Shown: positions 20,809 to 27,996 of the stretch, one piece after another
Layout of the letters: the number at the start of each line of letters is the position of its first letter
Numbering within the stretch: the stretch's first letter is position 1
From: a virus
Length of the DNA stretch: 56,483 nt
IMG/VR virus record: IMGVR_UViG_3300047388_000152
Location: 1 to 56,483 of that record
Strand: one strand, 5' to 3'
Program-made: the position numbers and the translations under genes
The notes under the pieces: generated by a model
Told to the model about the DNA's origin: nothing
The model's input: the letters and a program-made list of their open reading frames with translations, nothing else
Databases searched by the model: none

Positions 20809-21807
20809 ATGGAACTCGAACCCCTCGACGGTTATGTCGATGCGAGCGGTAATCAAAACACCGTCGATGACAAAGTGTTGACGGTGAACGGGGTCTTAAG
20901 TACGCCGGAACTTTGGAATGAATTTGACCGAGAGTGGCAGGAATTTTTGAAAGGTAAATGTTGGCGGGCGAATGAGAATGGTAAGTACGTCTTTCACGCG
21001 ACCGATTTTTGGGCTGATGATTGCGACTATGCGCCCAAAGGTCTTTCAACCACTTTCAAAAAGATTATTTATGGACACCTTCTAACGCTCATTAAAAGGT
21101 ACAGTCTGTGGCGTTTTGGAATGGCCGTTCTACTCGATGATCTGCGTAATTTTGAGAAGGAAGTGCCGCACGCTCGGGAGTTTGTTCTTAGTAAAGCCGG
21201 AACTATGCTTAGTAAGCTTTGTTTTGATGTGAACTCCGATTGGGCTGCGCGAACTAACAAATATGATCCTTCGATAACATATGTGTTTGAGTCCGGGGAT
21301 GAGTGGTTTGGTGAGTTGGAAACCCAATTTAATACGGTTCGCAAACAATACCGAGGACGAGAACGGGAATTGACGGTATACGCCTTGGATGATCGGCCTA
21401 AAGACGACTATTCGCCCTTACAGGCGGCCGATATTATTGCTTGGGAATGTCGGCAATACTTTTTAAAGGGAGCAAAAGACCGAGACGCATTGCTTGCGGG
21501 CAAGATAAAACCGCGCCCTGAGCTGAGCTTTCTCCACGTCGAAGGTGAGAGCAGTTTTGCTATCTTTGACGAGCATCACATTGAGAGCCACTTTCAACGG
21601 CTAGTTGCGGATCGGCTAGAGGGAGCCAATATTGATCCGAATGTTCGTCTAATTGGCGATGGGAATCCGTTTACGGATCTTGGTCAGTTAGGGCGCCATA
21701 TTGTCGATGAAGTGAAAAAGTTAGAGGTGGCAGACGTGAAAGCGAGACAGGCAGAAGCTCGGGCTAGGTATGAAGCAACAAAAAGTGACAAAAAAGATGC
21801 AAGATAA
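20809..21807 (+). CDS. DUF3800-domain protein (transposon passenger)
   Basis: 332 aa from ATG 20809; an ATG at 20722 would lie within the transposon end and is less likely. Signature features of DUF3800: an acidic N-terminal motif GYVDASGNQ and, late in the domain, LQAADIIAWECRQYFLKG. DUF3800 is an RNase H-like fold predicted to act on nucleic acid, often found on mobile elements and in defence-related loci. Codon choice differs from phage neighbours, in keeping with import on the transposon. It overlaps the 46-aa gene by 11 nt. Confidence 0.83.
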   Translation: MELEPLDGYVDASGNQNTVDDKVLTVNGVLSTPELWNEFDREWQEFLKGKCWRANENGKYVFHATDFWADDCDYAPKGLSTTFKKIIYGHLLTLIKRYSLWRFGMAVLLDDLRNFEKEVPHAREFVLSKAGTMLSKLCFDVNSDWAARTNKYDPSITYVFESGDEWFGELETQFNTVRKQYRGRERELTVYALDDRPKDDYSPLQAADIIAWECRQYFLKGAKDRDALLAGKIKPRPELSFLHVEGESSFAIFDEHHIESHFQRLVADRLEGANIDPNVRLIGDGNPFTDLGQLGRHIVDEVKKLEVADVKARQAEARARYEATKSDKKDAR

Positions 21808-21937
21808 ACTCGAAATGAAGAACGATGGCAAGGACGCGGATCGCTTTCAGAAGATGCTAAAGACCGTTGTGAGCGTCCCGAAAGATGAGGTCAAAAAGTA
21901 CGAGGCTAAGCAAAAGAAAAAGCCCAAGAAGTCTTAG
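21797..21937 (+). CDS. Small lysine-rich protein, 46 aa (transposon passenger)
   Basis: ATG 21797 to TAG 21935-21937, overlapping the DUF3800 gene so probably translated with it. Very basic, with a Lys-rich tail (YEAKQKKKPKKS). It may be a nucleic-acid-binding partner of the DUF3800 protein. No family. Confidence 0.55.
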   Translation: MQDKLEMKNDGKDADRFQKMLKTVVSVPKDEVKKYEAKQKKKPKKS

Positions 21938-21963
21938 CCTTTCCGTTTCTTACCACGCTGTTT

Positions 21964-21988
21964 CTGAGGCCAATTAGTGGCCTTCTAA
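21964..21988. terminator. Stem-loop between convergent transposon genes
   Basis: GGCCA-ATTAG-TGGCC (21968-21982) with near-complementary flanks. It lies at the end of the transposase gene and after the passenger genes. T-tract support is weak on both sides. Confidence 0.4.
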
Positions 21989-22933
21989 TGAATAGCCGAT
22001 TAGCGATGCATAGGTGAGACGTTTGCCGCTAATCGACTCAAGCAGACGAACGAAGCGAATCTGGTCGTTAGTCTCGCGTTCGTTATATCTGAACATTTGC
22101 TCCTCGACGTACTTTTGAAGATGTGCAGGCGATACGGAAATGTAAGTGCCCTTGATGGTTCGCTTGAGAAGCGACCAGAAGTTCTCAATCGAGTTCGTAT
22201 GCACATTGCCACGAACGTACTCGTGAGCGTGATTGATAACTTCGTGACGGTACTCCTCGACCATCTGGTAAATCTTGCGGTAGCCGCCAGCGTCGTCGGT
22301 CATAACAACCGAACCCGCTTCGATGTTTTCAGCGATAGCGGTCTGGCAAGTCTCAGTGTCCGCAATCTTGATAACCCTAGCCCGAACCTTGCCGCCACGC
22401 TGAACCATACCCATAACGCCAGTCTTGACGGTATAGCCGCGAGTCATATTAAGTTCCTTGCGTTTCTTGGCGTGCATATTCCGCGACTTGCCGCCGATGT
22501 AGGTTTCGTCCATCTCGACCGTACCGGAAAGCTTCTCGATGGTTCCGAGCGTCATAGCGGTGCGGATGCGGTGAAGCACGAACCACGCGCTTTTCTGAGT
22601 GATGCCAAGCGCACGGTGAAGCTCGTAGCTGGAGATACCGTTCTTTGCATTCACGATCAGCCACATAGCGAGGAGCCACTTTTCGAGGGCGATAGCCGAA
22701 TCCTCAAAGATGGTTCCGACCTTAACGCTGAATTGCTTTTTGCACTCTTTGTTCTTGCACTGCCAGACCTTACGAGCGGCCATAAAGTGGTTGTTCTTTT
22801 CACCGCACTTTGGGCATACGGCTTGACCGTCAGACCATCGCATCGCGGCGATAAGGTCGATACAGAATTGCTCGTCAGCAAAGGCTTTCGCGGCATCTTG
22901 GAGCGTCTTTGGCAGTGGCGTTTCGTTAACCAT
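21974..22933 (-). CDS. IS1595-family transposase (ISXO2-like DDE)
   Basis: 319 aa. N-terminal zinc ribbon: CPKCGEKNNHF...WQCKNKECKKQFSVKVGTIF. A helix-turn-helix region (LHRALGITQKSAWFVLHRIR) follows. The catalytic core shows VEMDETYIGG (first Asp), VVMTDDAGGY (second Asp) and NSIENFWSLLKRTIKGTYISVSPAHL (third acidic position, IEN). The C-terminal FRYNERE is typical. It is full length and uninterrupted, so it could be active. It catalyses cut-and-paste or replicative movement with 8-bp duplications. Confidence 0.95.
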   Translation of the reverse strand: MVNETPLPKTLQDAAKAFADEQFCIDLIAAMRWSDGQAVCPKCGEKNNHFMAARKVWQCKNKECKKQFSVKVGTIFEDSAIALEKWLLAMWLIVNAKNGISSYELHRALGITQKSAWFVLHRIRTAMTLGTIEKLSGTVEMDETYIGGKSRNMHAKKRKELNMTRGYTVKTGVMGMVQRGGKVRARVIKIADTETCQTAIAENIEAGSVVMTDDAGGYRKIYQMVEEYRHEVINHAHEYVRGNVHTNSIENFWSLLKRTIKGTYISVSPAHLQKYVEEQMFRYNERETNDQIRFVRLLESISGKRLTYASLIGYSLEGH

Positions 22934-22957
22934 AGACAGAGTTTCGCATAGAATGCT

Positions 22958-22981
22958 TACTGTGTCAAGTATATTAGTGCC
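22958..22981. repeat. Right terminal inverted repeat of the transposon
   Basis: Read inward on the - strand it begins GGCACTAATATACTTGACAC, matching the left end in 20 of 24 positions. It contains TTGACA, a possible transposase -35. Confidence 0.85.
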
Positions 22982-22989
22982 ATTTTTAT
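22982..22989. repeat. Target-site duplication, right copy (ATTTTTAT)
   Basis: Identical to 20676-20683. Confidence 0.88.
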
Positions 22990-23376
22990 GAAGACTGCTT
23001 TGATACGGAATATGTCTTCCTCGAACTGGGGTCTGGAGTCTGCAAGCATAGCTATCATACCGATACCGTTGCTATCCCCCGTTATATGTGGGAAGTCTTG
23101 CGTGAGCTAGCGCCTACTGATTTAAGTTTAGCGTCTAAGACTGATGCAGAGCTAGAGCAAATGGCTCTGGAACGTGCGAATACGGATATTGCACAGTATC
23201 GGGCAGACAAGAAAGGGCTTCCTCAGATGGTGACATTCCATCGAATATGGGGACATCACAGGTCGCGTAAGGCGCAAGTAGCTATCCATCTTGAGGCATA
23301 CCGAGAACAACGAAAAAACCAAAAGGCAATTCTACGCAAGGCCAATGCTCTGAGACGTTTCAATCAAAAGGATTAA
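22990..23376 (+). pseudogene. 3' part of the phage gene split by the transposon
   Basis: In frame from GAA 22990: EDCFDTEYVFLELGSGVCKHSYHT...YMWEVLRELAPTD...ending ALRRFNQKD at 23374-23376. Joined to codons 1-17 at 20633 it gives 145 aa. An internal ATG at 23086 could still yield a 96-aa product. The C-terminal half is very basic (HHRSRKAQVAIHLEAYREQRKNQKAILRKANALRRFNQKD) and may bind nucleic acid. Family unknown. Confidence 0.75.
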
Positions 23377-23389
23377 ATGGAGGCATCTT

Positions 23390-23626
23390 ATGAATCGAGG
23401 AAACCCTAACGGCCTACCAATGGCCATCAAAAACCGGAAAGATAAGTATGTCGGCCCGACAGTAGGTCAGAAACTGCACATCCTCGAAGCTCAGGTCGAG
23501 TTAATGACTCAATCACTAGAGGACATTAAGGAGAGAACTGATTGTCCAGATGCCCTAAGACTGGCTATAGGGGCGTTGAAAAGAAGTAAGTGGATAAGCG
23601 AACAGTGGCAAAAATGGCAAGACTGA
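23390..23626 (+). CDS. Small coiled-coil protein, 78 aa
   Basis: ATG 23390, with GGAGG before it. A basic head (IKNRKDKYVG) is followed by a helical stretch (VGQKLHILEAQVELMTQSLEDIKERTD) likely to form a coiled coil. The 3' end overlaps the next LNEAV-family gene by 13 nt. No family recognised. Confidence 0.68.
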   Translation: MNRGNPNGLPMAIKNRKDKYVGPTVGQKLHILEAQVELMTQSLEDIKERTDCPDALRLAIGALKRSKWISEQWQKWQD

Positions 23627-23808
23627 AAAGGTCGGACACCAATCAGTATCACCTCTGGGGATACAACACGTCGACTGGTCAGCATCTTTTGATGAATTGG
23701 ATGGGGCTTCTGTGTCTAAACACCGCCGTGATGCATTCAATTCAAGGTAACGACTACGCAAAACAGAACGAGATGGATGAGCTTTTCTATGTCCAAGCCG
23801 CAGATTGA
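23614..23808 (+). CDS. RSPSGRY/LNEAV-family small protein, member 6
   Basis: 64 aa from ATG 23614, overlapping the previous gene by 13 nt. LKRSDTNQYHLWGY is a divergent N-terminal block, and LCLNTAVMHSIQGND is the LNEAV helix (LNTAV here). It is the first of a second run of family genes (23.6-25.8 kb), far from the run at 7.8-9.7 kb. Function unknown. Confidence 0.65.
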   Translation: MARLKRSDTNQYHLWGYNTSTGQHLLMNWMGLLCLNTAVMHSIQGNDYAKQNEMDELFYVQAAD

Positions 23809-24007
23809 GTTCTTAGGCAGAAGTCCCGTGGGGCAATACGAGATAGCATGGTTAGGTGACAGGAATAATTGGTTCTGGTATATGCCTCAGAGCCTTAATG
23901 AGGTGGTCTCTGTTTACACTACACGAATAATCCAAGATGGATGGGATAACACAAGATGGAGAGTACGCCCAGCGCTCTACGGGCCGGCAGTTGAACCGCT
24001 TTTTTGA
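23777..24007 (+). CDS. RSPSGRY/LNEAV-family small protein, member 7
   Basis: 76 aa from ATG 23777 (ATG 23789 is also possible). IEFLGRSPVGQYEIAWLGDRNNWFWYMPQSLNEVVSVYTTRI shows both family blocks, and WRVRPALYG is the terminal strand. This is one of the best members for defining the family. It overlaps both neighbours. Confidence 0.72.
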   Translation: MSFSMSKPQIEFLGRSPVGQYEIAWLGDRNNWFWYMPQSLNEVVSVYTTRIIQDGWDNTRWRVRPALYGPAVEPLF

Positions 24008-24215
24008 GAGGTCAGAGGCGAATCTCTATCACGTTAAATGGTTTAGGAATGGACAGTGGAGAGTCCTGTACTCGTATGGGGAACTATCGTTGAATAAAGC
24101 ACAAGATATTTGTGTTAATCGTAACGCACACATTCCTATGAGCACTCTTGTTATGGTGAAAAATGACAAGACCCTTAAATATGACGTTGAACCTGCATCT
24201 CCAATCCCGTTCTAA
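23991..24215 (+). CDS. RSPSGRY/LNEAV-family small protein, member 8
   Basis: From TTG 23991 (MNRFFERSEANLYHVKWF...): FERSEANLYHVKWF is the N-terminal block, LSLNKAQDICVNRN the helix, and LKYDVEPASPIPF the end. An in-frame ATG at 23937 would add 18 residues and overlap the previous gene by 71 nt, so the start is uncertain. Function unknown. Confidence 0.6.
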   Translation: MNRFFERSEANLYHVKWFRNGQWRVLYSYGELSLNKAQDICVNRNAHIPMSTLVMVKNDKTLKYDVEPASPIPF

Positions 24216-24630
24216 AACAAACAAGTATCGAATTAAGTATCGAGAGGTGGGTAAGAAATGGTCAAAGACGGGTTTTGCTTCAACCCTTAATGAAGCCGTT
24301 GAGACGGCTCATATCACGCAATATCCCGTCACGCGTAAGAATTACATTCTCACGGGACTTGGGAATGCGACCATCACGGTTGATTACGCTACGGGTACAA
24401 CGGGTTTTCTTGTCCCTAAGATGGAGTTCAGGATAGTTCCTTGGAGACCTGACTTTTACTACCTCCGATGGGCACTTTGCTATATACAAATAGCAACGAT
24501 GTTGTTCAGCGTGGTAGTAGGCACTTGGCTTGCTATTGACGGAGAATGGCTGTCTGTATTGAATTTCGGGTCTGCGGCTGTGAATCTGATAGTACTGATG
24601 TGGCTATGGAAAAATCTCCCAAGAAAATAG
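24163..24630 (+). CDS. RSPSGRY/LNEAV-family protein fused to a two-helix membrane domain
   Basis: 155 aa. Residues about 5-60 are a family unit (LHLQSRSKTNKYRIKYRE...FASTLNEAVETAHITQY). After a beta-like linker come two hydrophobic segments (ALCYIQIATMLFSVVVGTWLAI and LNFGSAAVNLIVLMWLW), with a short charged tail. No other member has a membrane part. It suggests that some of the family act at the inner membrane (inference). An alternative start is ATG 24181. Confidence 0.7.
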   Translation: MTRPLNMTLNLHLQSRSKTNKYRIKYREVGKKWSKTGFASTLNEAVETAHITQYPVTRKNYILTGLGNATITVDYATGTTGFLVPKMEFRIVPWRPDFYYLRWALCYIQIATMLFSVVVGTWLAIDGEWLSVLNFGSAAVNLIVLMWLWKNLPRK

Positions 24631-24812
24631 AGAGGTCTCCGAGCGGTCGCTATGTCCTTGAATACTACTGTTCGGAACAGTGGCGTGCAGTGCTTCGCAT
24701 ATTTCCACTAAACATCGCTGTTGAAGAGTCCCTGAAAAGAAATGCAGACAAAAAGTCTTGGTGGCAACACAGGGTCGCGTCTTTTGAGATTTCACAATCC
24801 ACAGATAGTTGA
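24606..24812 (+). CDS. RSPSGRY/LNEAV-family small protein, member 10
   Basis: 68 aa from ATG 24606; the longer frame from 24546 is rejected because it overlaps the membrane-fusion gene. MEKSPKKIERSPSGRYVLEYYCSEQWRAVLRIFPLNIAVEESLKRNADKK gives both blocks in order. The exact RSPSGRY string is present here. Function unknown. Confidence 0.7.
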   Translation: MEKSPKKIERSPSGRYVLEYYCSEQWRAVLRIFPLNIAVEESLKRNADKKSWWQHRVASFEISQSTDS

Positions 24813-24816
24813 GTCG

Positions 24817-25221
24817 GTGTTGAGGGACGCTGTTCAAGGTAAGTTTTTGCACCACAACAGACCAGAATCAGAACAAAGACCAGCTAGAACGGTAGAAGAA
24901 GCCCTAGAGAGACTTAAGAGATTAGTTCCTGAGTACAAGTCCTATATTCGAGACGAGAGGCTAAAAGATGTGTACGAGGACTATTCTCAATTAGAGGCTT
25001 TCCTTGCTTCAACTTCGTCGGAAGGCTACTTAGCCACCTCTGACCACATCCGAGAGCTTCTACGTGCCTCCAAGCGTCAGGAATCAACACAAATATCAGA
25101 CCTCTGTACTGAGGCACAGTGGAACTTAATCCTTCGATTGGGCGGAACGGAACCTAGGCCGACAAAGTTGATGGCTGGAAGAATCATAGCTTTTCTGAAA
25201 AAGAAAAATGGAAAAACCTAA
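24817..25221 (+). CDS. Hypothetical helical protein, 134 aa
   Basis: I use GTG 24817, just after the previous stop; ATG 24742 is an alternative that overlaps by 71 nt. The protein is helical (TVEEALERLKRLVPEYKSYIRDERLKDVYEDY). The C-terminal segment, TEAQWNLILRLGGTEPRPTKLMAGRIIAFLKK, resembles a short DNA-binding helical motif. No firm family. It overlaps the next gene by 14 nt. Confidence 0.62.
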   Translation: MLRDAVQGKFLHHNRPESEQRPARTVEEALERLKRLVPEYKSYIRDERLKDVYEDYSQLEAFLASTSSEGYLATSDHIRELLRASKRQESTQISDLCTEAQWNLILRLGGTEPRPTKLMAGRIIAFLKKKNGKT

Positions 25222-25567
25222 GAAGCGTTTCGGAGACGCAGGCTGGTTGGACAGTCCAGATGAACAGTGCTGGCTTGATTCACAAGCATTCCAAGACTTT
25301 CGGCTCAAGGTCGCTGACATCTTGTCAGTACTTGACCGTTGGCCGGATGGTCGTGTAAAAGGTTGGTCTGTACCCGAGTTATTGAGAGCCTTGGGCGACG
25401 ATGCCAACCCACGGTGGATTTACAATGCACTCAAGAATATCGACAACCTTGTGGAAGATGTCTCTGGCTCTCTGATTCGCTATAGAATCTTAGATAGGCC
25501 AGTAAAGGACATCTACGGTAATCCCAACAACTTTAGGATTAGGAAAGATGAAAAACAAAAGGTTTGA
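25208..25567 (+). CDS. Hypothetical protein with a winged-helix-like core, 119 aa
   Basis: Residues about 33-80 (KVADILSVLDRWPDGRVKGWSVPELLRALGDDANPRWIYNALKNIDNLVEDVSG) look like a winged helix. Dispersed element site 5 lies inside this coding region, in the orientation opposite to transcription, unlike all other copies. Function unknown. Confidence 0.65.
   Translation: MEKPKKRFGDAGWLDSPDEQCWLDSQAFQDFRLKVADILSVLDRWPDGRVKGWSVPELLRALGDDANPRWIYNALKNIDNLVEDVSGSLIRYRILDRPVKDIYGNPNNFRIRKDEKQKV
25314..25336 (-). promoter_or_regulatory. Dispersed 23-bp element, site 5
   Basis: On the - strand: arm GTCAAGTA, then a perfect dyad CTGACA-AGA-TGTCAG. It lies inside a + strand gene and is the only copy opposed to local transcription. 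Confidence 0.75.
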
Positions 25568-25763
25568 GCATTTTCAGCGTTCGCCAACAAACCGATATGC
25601 CCTCAATCATTGGGAAATCACACAAGTCGGCTATCCACCGACCCTGTGTTGTGTGTGGCGACAGCAGATGAACTTAAACGAAGCCATTAGGTTTATGGTA
25701 GACGTGGAAGACACTGCTACATCGTGGATCGAATTGGTGAGTGAAGAGTATGAGAAGAACTAA
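25548..25763 (+). CDS. RSPSGRY/LNEAV-family small protein, member 11
   Basis: 71 aa. FEHFQRSPTNRYALNHWE is the N-terminal block, MNLNEAIRFMVDVEDTATSW the helix, and WIELVSEEYEKN the end. It overlaps the gene before (20 nt) and after (14 nt). Function unknown. Confidence 0.7.
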   Translation: MKNKRFEHFQRSPTNRYALNHWEITQVGYPPTLCCVWRQQMNLNEAIRFMVDVEDTATSWIELVSEEYEKN

Positions 25764-25911
25764 GAAGGGATTCATCGTCCTCAGAGAGAGCCATAATGCC
25801 TTAGAGGTAATCTGGAAAGGTGTCTACATCCTAGCCGTGATAGGCGTGGTACTTATTGCTCCATGGATGGCACGTAAGGCACTCGAAGAAATCAGGAACG
25901 ATAATAAATGA
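25750..25911 (+). CDS. Small single-span membrane protein, 53 aa
   Basis: ATG 25750 to TGA 25909-25911, overlapping neighbours by 14 and 4 nt. A basic head (MRRTKKGF), one hydrophobic helix (GVYILAVIGVVLIAPWM) and a charged tail (EEIRNDNK) predict one membrane span. The ATGA coupling with the next gene supports translation. Confidence 0.6.
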   Translation: MRRTKKGFIVLRESHNALEVIWKGVYILAVIGVVLIAPWMARKALEEIRNDNK

Positions 25912-26096
25912 CTTGTCAAAAGAAGGACTTCTTTTCCCGAAGTGCCGCCCAAAGATTCAAAAAGAACACACATCGGAAGTACGGGGATAAGCAGTCGTCT
26001 GTATATCAATGTCCGTCTTGTTCGACTCCCGACAAAGCGGTGTGGCATTTGACCTCAATGCCTCGTGGCAAGCGACAGTACATACGGAGAGATTAA
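25908..26096 (+). CDS. Small zinc-ribbon-like protein, 62 aa
   Basis: Begins in an ATGA overlap. YQCPSCSTPDKAVWHLTSMP is a CxxC plus His-type ribbon; the rest is very basic (RFKKNTHRKYG, RGKRQYIRRD). Likely nucleic-acid binding. Its last base is the first base of the next start codon. Confidence 0.62.
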   Translation: MTCQKKDFFSRSAAQRFKKNTHRKYGDKQSSVYQCPSCSTPDKAVWHLTSMPRGKRQYIRRD

Positions 26097-26866
26097 TGAA
26101 CCACGAAGAAGAACGGCAAAAGATTGTCGATAGCGTTCTCAATCTCAATAAGTCTATCGCTAACTCTCTTGACCCAGAGACTCACGTGGCTCCAATCCGC
26201 TACCAGCCTTGGATAGAGTACTACTTAGAGAACAAATGCACTCTTGAAAAAGTAGGACAACAGTTCGGTGTATCCAGAGAGCGTGTAAGACAAATACTCA
26301 AGAAGTATGGTGTTAATCAACGTTGGTTGTGGTCTAGCAGGAATAACCCTCATCCGCCTAAGATGACGCCAGAGTTGTACACGGCGCGTTCTAAGGCAAG
26401 ATTGTGGTCAAGGATAGATATAACGACTGACCCTGAGGAATGCTGGAATTGGACTGGTTATGTCAATAACAAACTAGGCTATCCTGCTTACAATGTCAGA
26501 GCTTTGCATCTGCCGTGGACACCAAAGAAAGACAACACGACTCGCGTTCAACCTATCGTTTGGTGGTTAACCTACGATAAAGCACCTGAACATTGGATTG
26601 TGACCCTGTGCAAGAACCATCTCTGTTGCAACCCAAATCATCTGGCAGACCTCCCTGCTACTGAAATGACAAGGTTCCGAGGGCCGATGAAGAATCGAGT
26701 GGTAAAGACCCATTGCAAAAGAGGACATGAGTACACACCAGAGAATACGTATGTCTGGCACGGTAAGTACGATGTTCGATGTTGTAGAACCTGTAGTCGA
26801 ATTCGGGAGAATGCTAGAAATGCAAAGCTACGTTCAGCTTCAAAAGAACAGCAAAATTCATCTTGA
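26096..26866 (+). CDS. HNH-type endonuclease with N-terminal sigma-like helix-turn-helix
   Basis: 256 aa from ATG 26096. Residues about 54-76 (KCTLEKVGQQFGVSRERVRQILKKYG) look like the helix-turn-helix of sigma region 4, here probably a DNA-reading module. The HNH core is ECWNWTGYVNNKLGYPAYN...WWLTYDKAPEHWIVTLCKNHLCCNPNHL. A C-terminal HCKRGHEYTPEN...CCRTC segment is a further zinc motif. Typical of phage homing enzymes. The next HNH gene lies 93 nt downstream. Confidence 0.8.
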   Translation: MNHEEERQKIVDSVLNLNKSIANSLDPETHVAPIRYQPWIEYYLENKCTLEKVGQQFGVSRERVRQILKKYGVNQRWLWSSRNNPHPPKMTPELYTARSKARLWSRIDITTDPEECWNWTGYVNNKLGYPAYNVRALHLPWTPKKDNTTRVQPIVWWLTYDKAPEHWIVTLCKNHLCCNPNHLADLPATEMTRFRGPMKNRVVKTHCKRGHEYTPENTYVWHGKYDVRCCRTCSRIRENARNAKLRSASKEQQNSS

Positions 26867-26959
26867 CAAGCAACGCCTTGGTTGCGAAACTGTCTATGGG
26901 TTAAGGGTGAGGACGGCTCGGCTTGGTCTCCATTTGAATAATGGAGAGTGTGAGAGTCC

Positions 26960-27496
26960 GTGAAATCATCTAACCGCTTGCCAGACGGGTCTGACACCCG
27001 TAATCCCCCACGCAGAAAGAATCAGAACGAGCGCTGGGAATATCAGTGCCAACGTTGCCGTTTCTGGAAACCTTGGAAGGCTTTCAAAGAGTACAAGCGA
27101 CGGTTGAGATTTGAGAAATATATCGACCAATTCTGTAATGACTGCACAGCCTTTCTTGGTCGTCATAAAGACCGTCAACAATTCCGCCAACGGTCTCAAT
27201 CTTCCAGACGCCGAATGGCCTTTCAGCAACCACTGTCTGATGCCGCTCAGTTAGAGATTGACCATTTCTACCGCCTCGCTCAACGTAAGACAGAACAAAC
27301 GGGCATTAAGCACTCCGTTGACCACATAGTTCCTTTAATCCACGACAAAGTTTGCGGATTGCACGTACCTTGGAATATGCAAGTCCTCACCCTTGTGGAT
27401 AATATAGCCAAGAGCAACAATTTCCTCGTACATAAGGAGATGCCTGACGGGCGTATTGTGATTCTGGATGTAGATATTGCCTATTTATTGCGGTGA
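26960..27496 (+). CDS. HNH homing endonuclease
   Basis: 178 aa, GTG start at 26960. Cys pairs in the first third (YQCQRCRFW...[14 protein letters not shown]) form a zinc ribbon. The HNH core is [38 protein letters not shown], close in style to the HNH at 2653 (VDHIIPLHGKMVSGLHVPNNLQYL). It is the second of a back-to-back pair and overlaps the last early gene. Confidence 0.87.
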   Translation: MKSSNRLPDGSDTRNPPRRKNQNERWEYQCQRCRFWKPWKAFKEYKRRLRFEKYIDQFCNDCTAFLGRHKDRQQFRQRSQSSRRRMAFQQPLSDAAQLEIDHFYRLAQRKTEQTGIKHSVDHIVPLIHDKVCGLHVPWNMQVLTLVDNIAKSNNFLVHKEMPDGRIVILDVDIAYLLR

Positions 27497-27681
27497 ACAA
27501 GAGAAAACTAAAGCCTTGGCAACTTGCTAAAGCAAGTATTCAGCCAAAACCTAAGAAATCAAGGTCTATGGCTAGGTCTGTCTTGCCGATTCTTCCTCTA
27601 TCAGAGGCAATAAAAAGGCTCGGAGACGATGAAATCTGGGTCAAAGTCTCCAAGCGGATGCGGTACGATAATGAGGATTGA
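27493..27681 (+). CDS. Small basic protein, 62 aa
   Basis: GTG start in a GTGA overlap with the HNH stop. Lys/Arg-rich head ([25 protein letters not shown]), then a helical [20 protein letters not shown]. It is the last gene of the + strand arm, next to the convergence point. Function unknown. Confidence 0.6.
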   Translation: MNKRKLKPWQLAKASIQPKPKKSRSMARSVLPILPLSEAIKRLGDDEIWVKVSKRMRYDNED

Positions 27682-27682
27682 A

Positions 27683-27838
27683 TTACTTGTTCAGTTTCTC
27701 AAAAAACAAGACGTAGAAGATGATTGCAAAGAGTAACCATTGTGCAAATCCACCGAGACGGACTACTCTTGGGTCAGTCCAAACGTAACCCAGTAGGGCT
27801 AGAATTAAAATTACGAGGTAGACGAGAGCTAAAAACAT
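27683..27838 (-). CDS. Small two-span membrane protein, 51 aa (last late gene)
   Basis: ATG 27838 to TAA 27683-27685, with AGGAG on the - strand upstream. Two hydrophobic stretches (LALVYLVILILALLGYVW and FAQWLLFAIIFYVLFF) separated by a short polar turn (TDPRVVRLGG). It is the last gene of the lysis-side cluster, so a holin-like or accessory lysis role is possible but unproven. Confidence 0.65.
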   Translation of the reverse strand: MFLALVYLVILILALLGYVWTDPRVVRLGGFAQWLLFAIIFYVLFFEKLNK

Positions 27839-27902
27839 AGTAATCTCCTGTGTTTGAAAGGCTACATATCACGGTTGTTAATGTGATACTTTAACATTGT
27901 AC

Positions 27903-27935
27903 GGAAAGGTCTTGCCTTATGACCTTTTTCTTTTG
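27903..27935 (+). terminator. Rho-independent terminator of the + strand arm
   Basis: AAAGGTC (27905-27911) pairs with GACCTTT (27921-27927), followed by a T-rich tract. It lies after the last + gene and stops early transcripts before the late arm. Confidence 0.75.
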
Positions 27936-27937
27936 AT

Positions 27938-27996
27938 AGGGAATGGAGTTCCGGTGTTCATTGTGGCGATGAGCTTATGCCGTCCTTCCATTCCCT
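27938..27996. terminator. Long-loop stem at the convergence of the two arms
   Basis: A perfect 10-bp stem, AGGGAATGGA (27938-27947) with TCCATTCCCT (27987-27996), with a 39-nt loop. It starts at the stop codon of the adjacent - strand gene. T-rich sequence follows on the + side, so it may back up the preceding terminator. Confidence 0.5.

Larger units (their letters stand above)
20684..22981. mobile_element. IS1595-family transposon with DUF3800 passenger
   Basis: 2298 bp. Terminal inverted repeats: left begins GGGAGTAATATACTTG, right (read inward) begins GGCACTAATATACTTG; 20 of the first 24 positions agree. Perfect 8-bp duplications ATTTTTAT flank it. It carries a transposase on the - strand, a DUF3800 gene and a 46-aa gene on the + strand, converging at a stem-loop. 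The left repeat holds TTGCCT-18-TATGCT, and the right repeat TTGACA-17-GAAACT, possible promoters firing inward. It interrupts a phage gene of about 145 codons. Confidence 0.9.

Noticed and set aside
22097-22951. 284-codon + strand frame across the IS1595-family transposase gene
   Set aside because: It is antisense to an intact transposase with all motifs; no ribosome site and no recognisable protein.
5603-25336. The 23-bp element as a conventional -35 region (CTTGAC on the reverse strand)
   Set aside because: No -10 box lies 16-18 nt further on in the copies I checked, and the strand would run against the genes.
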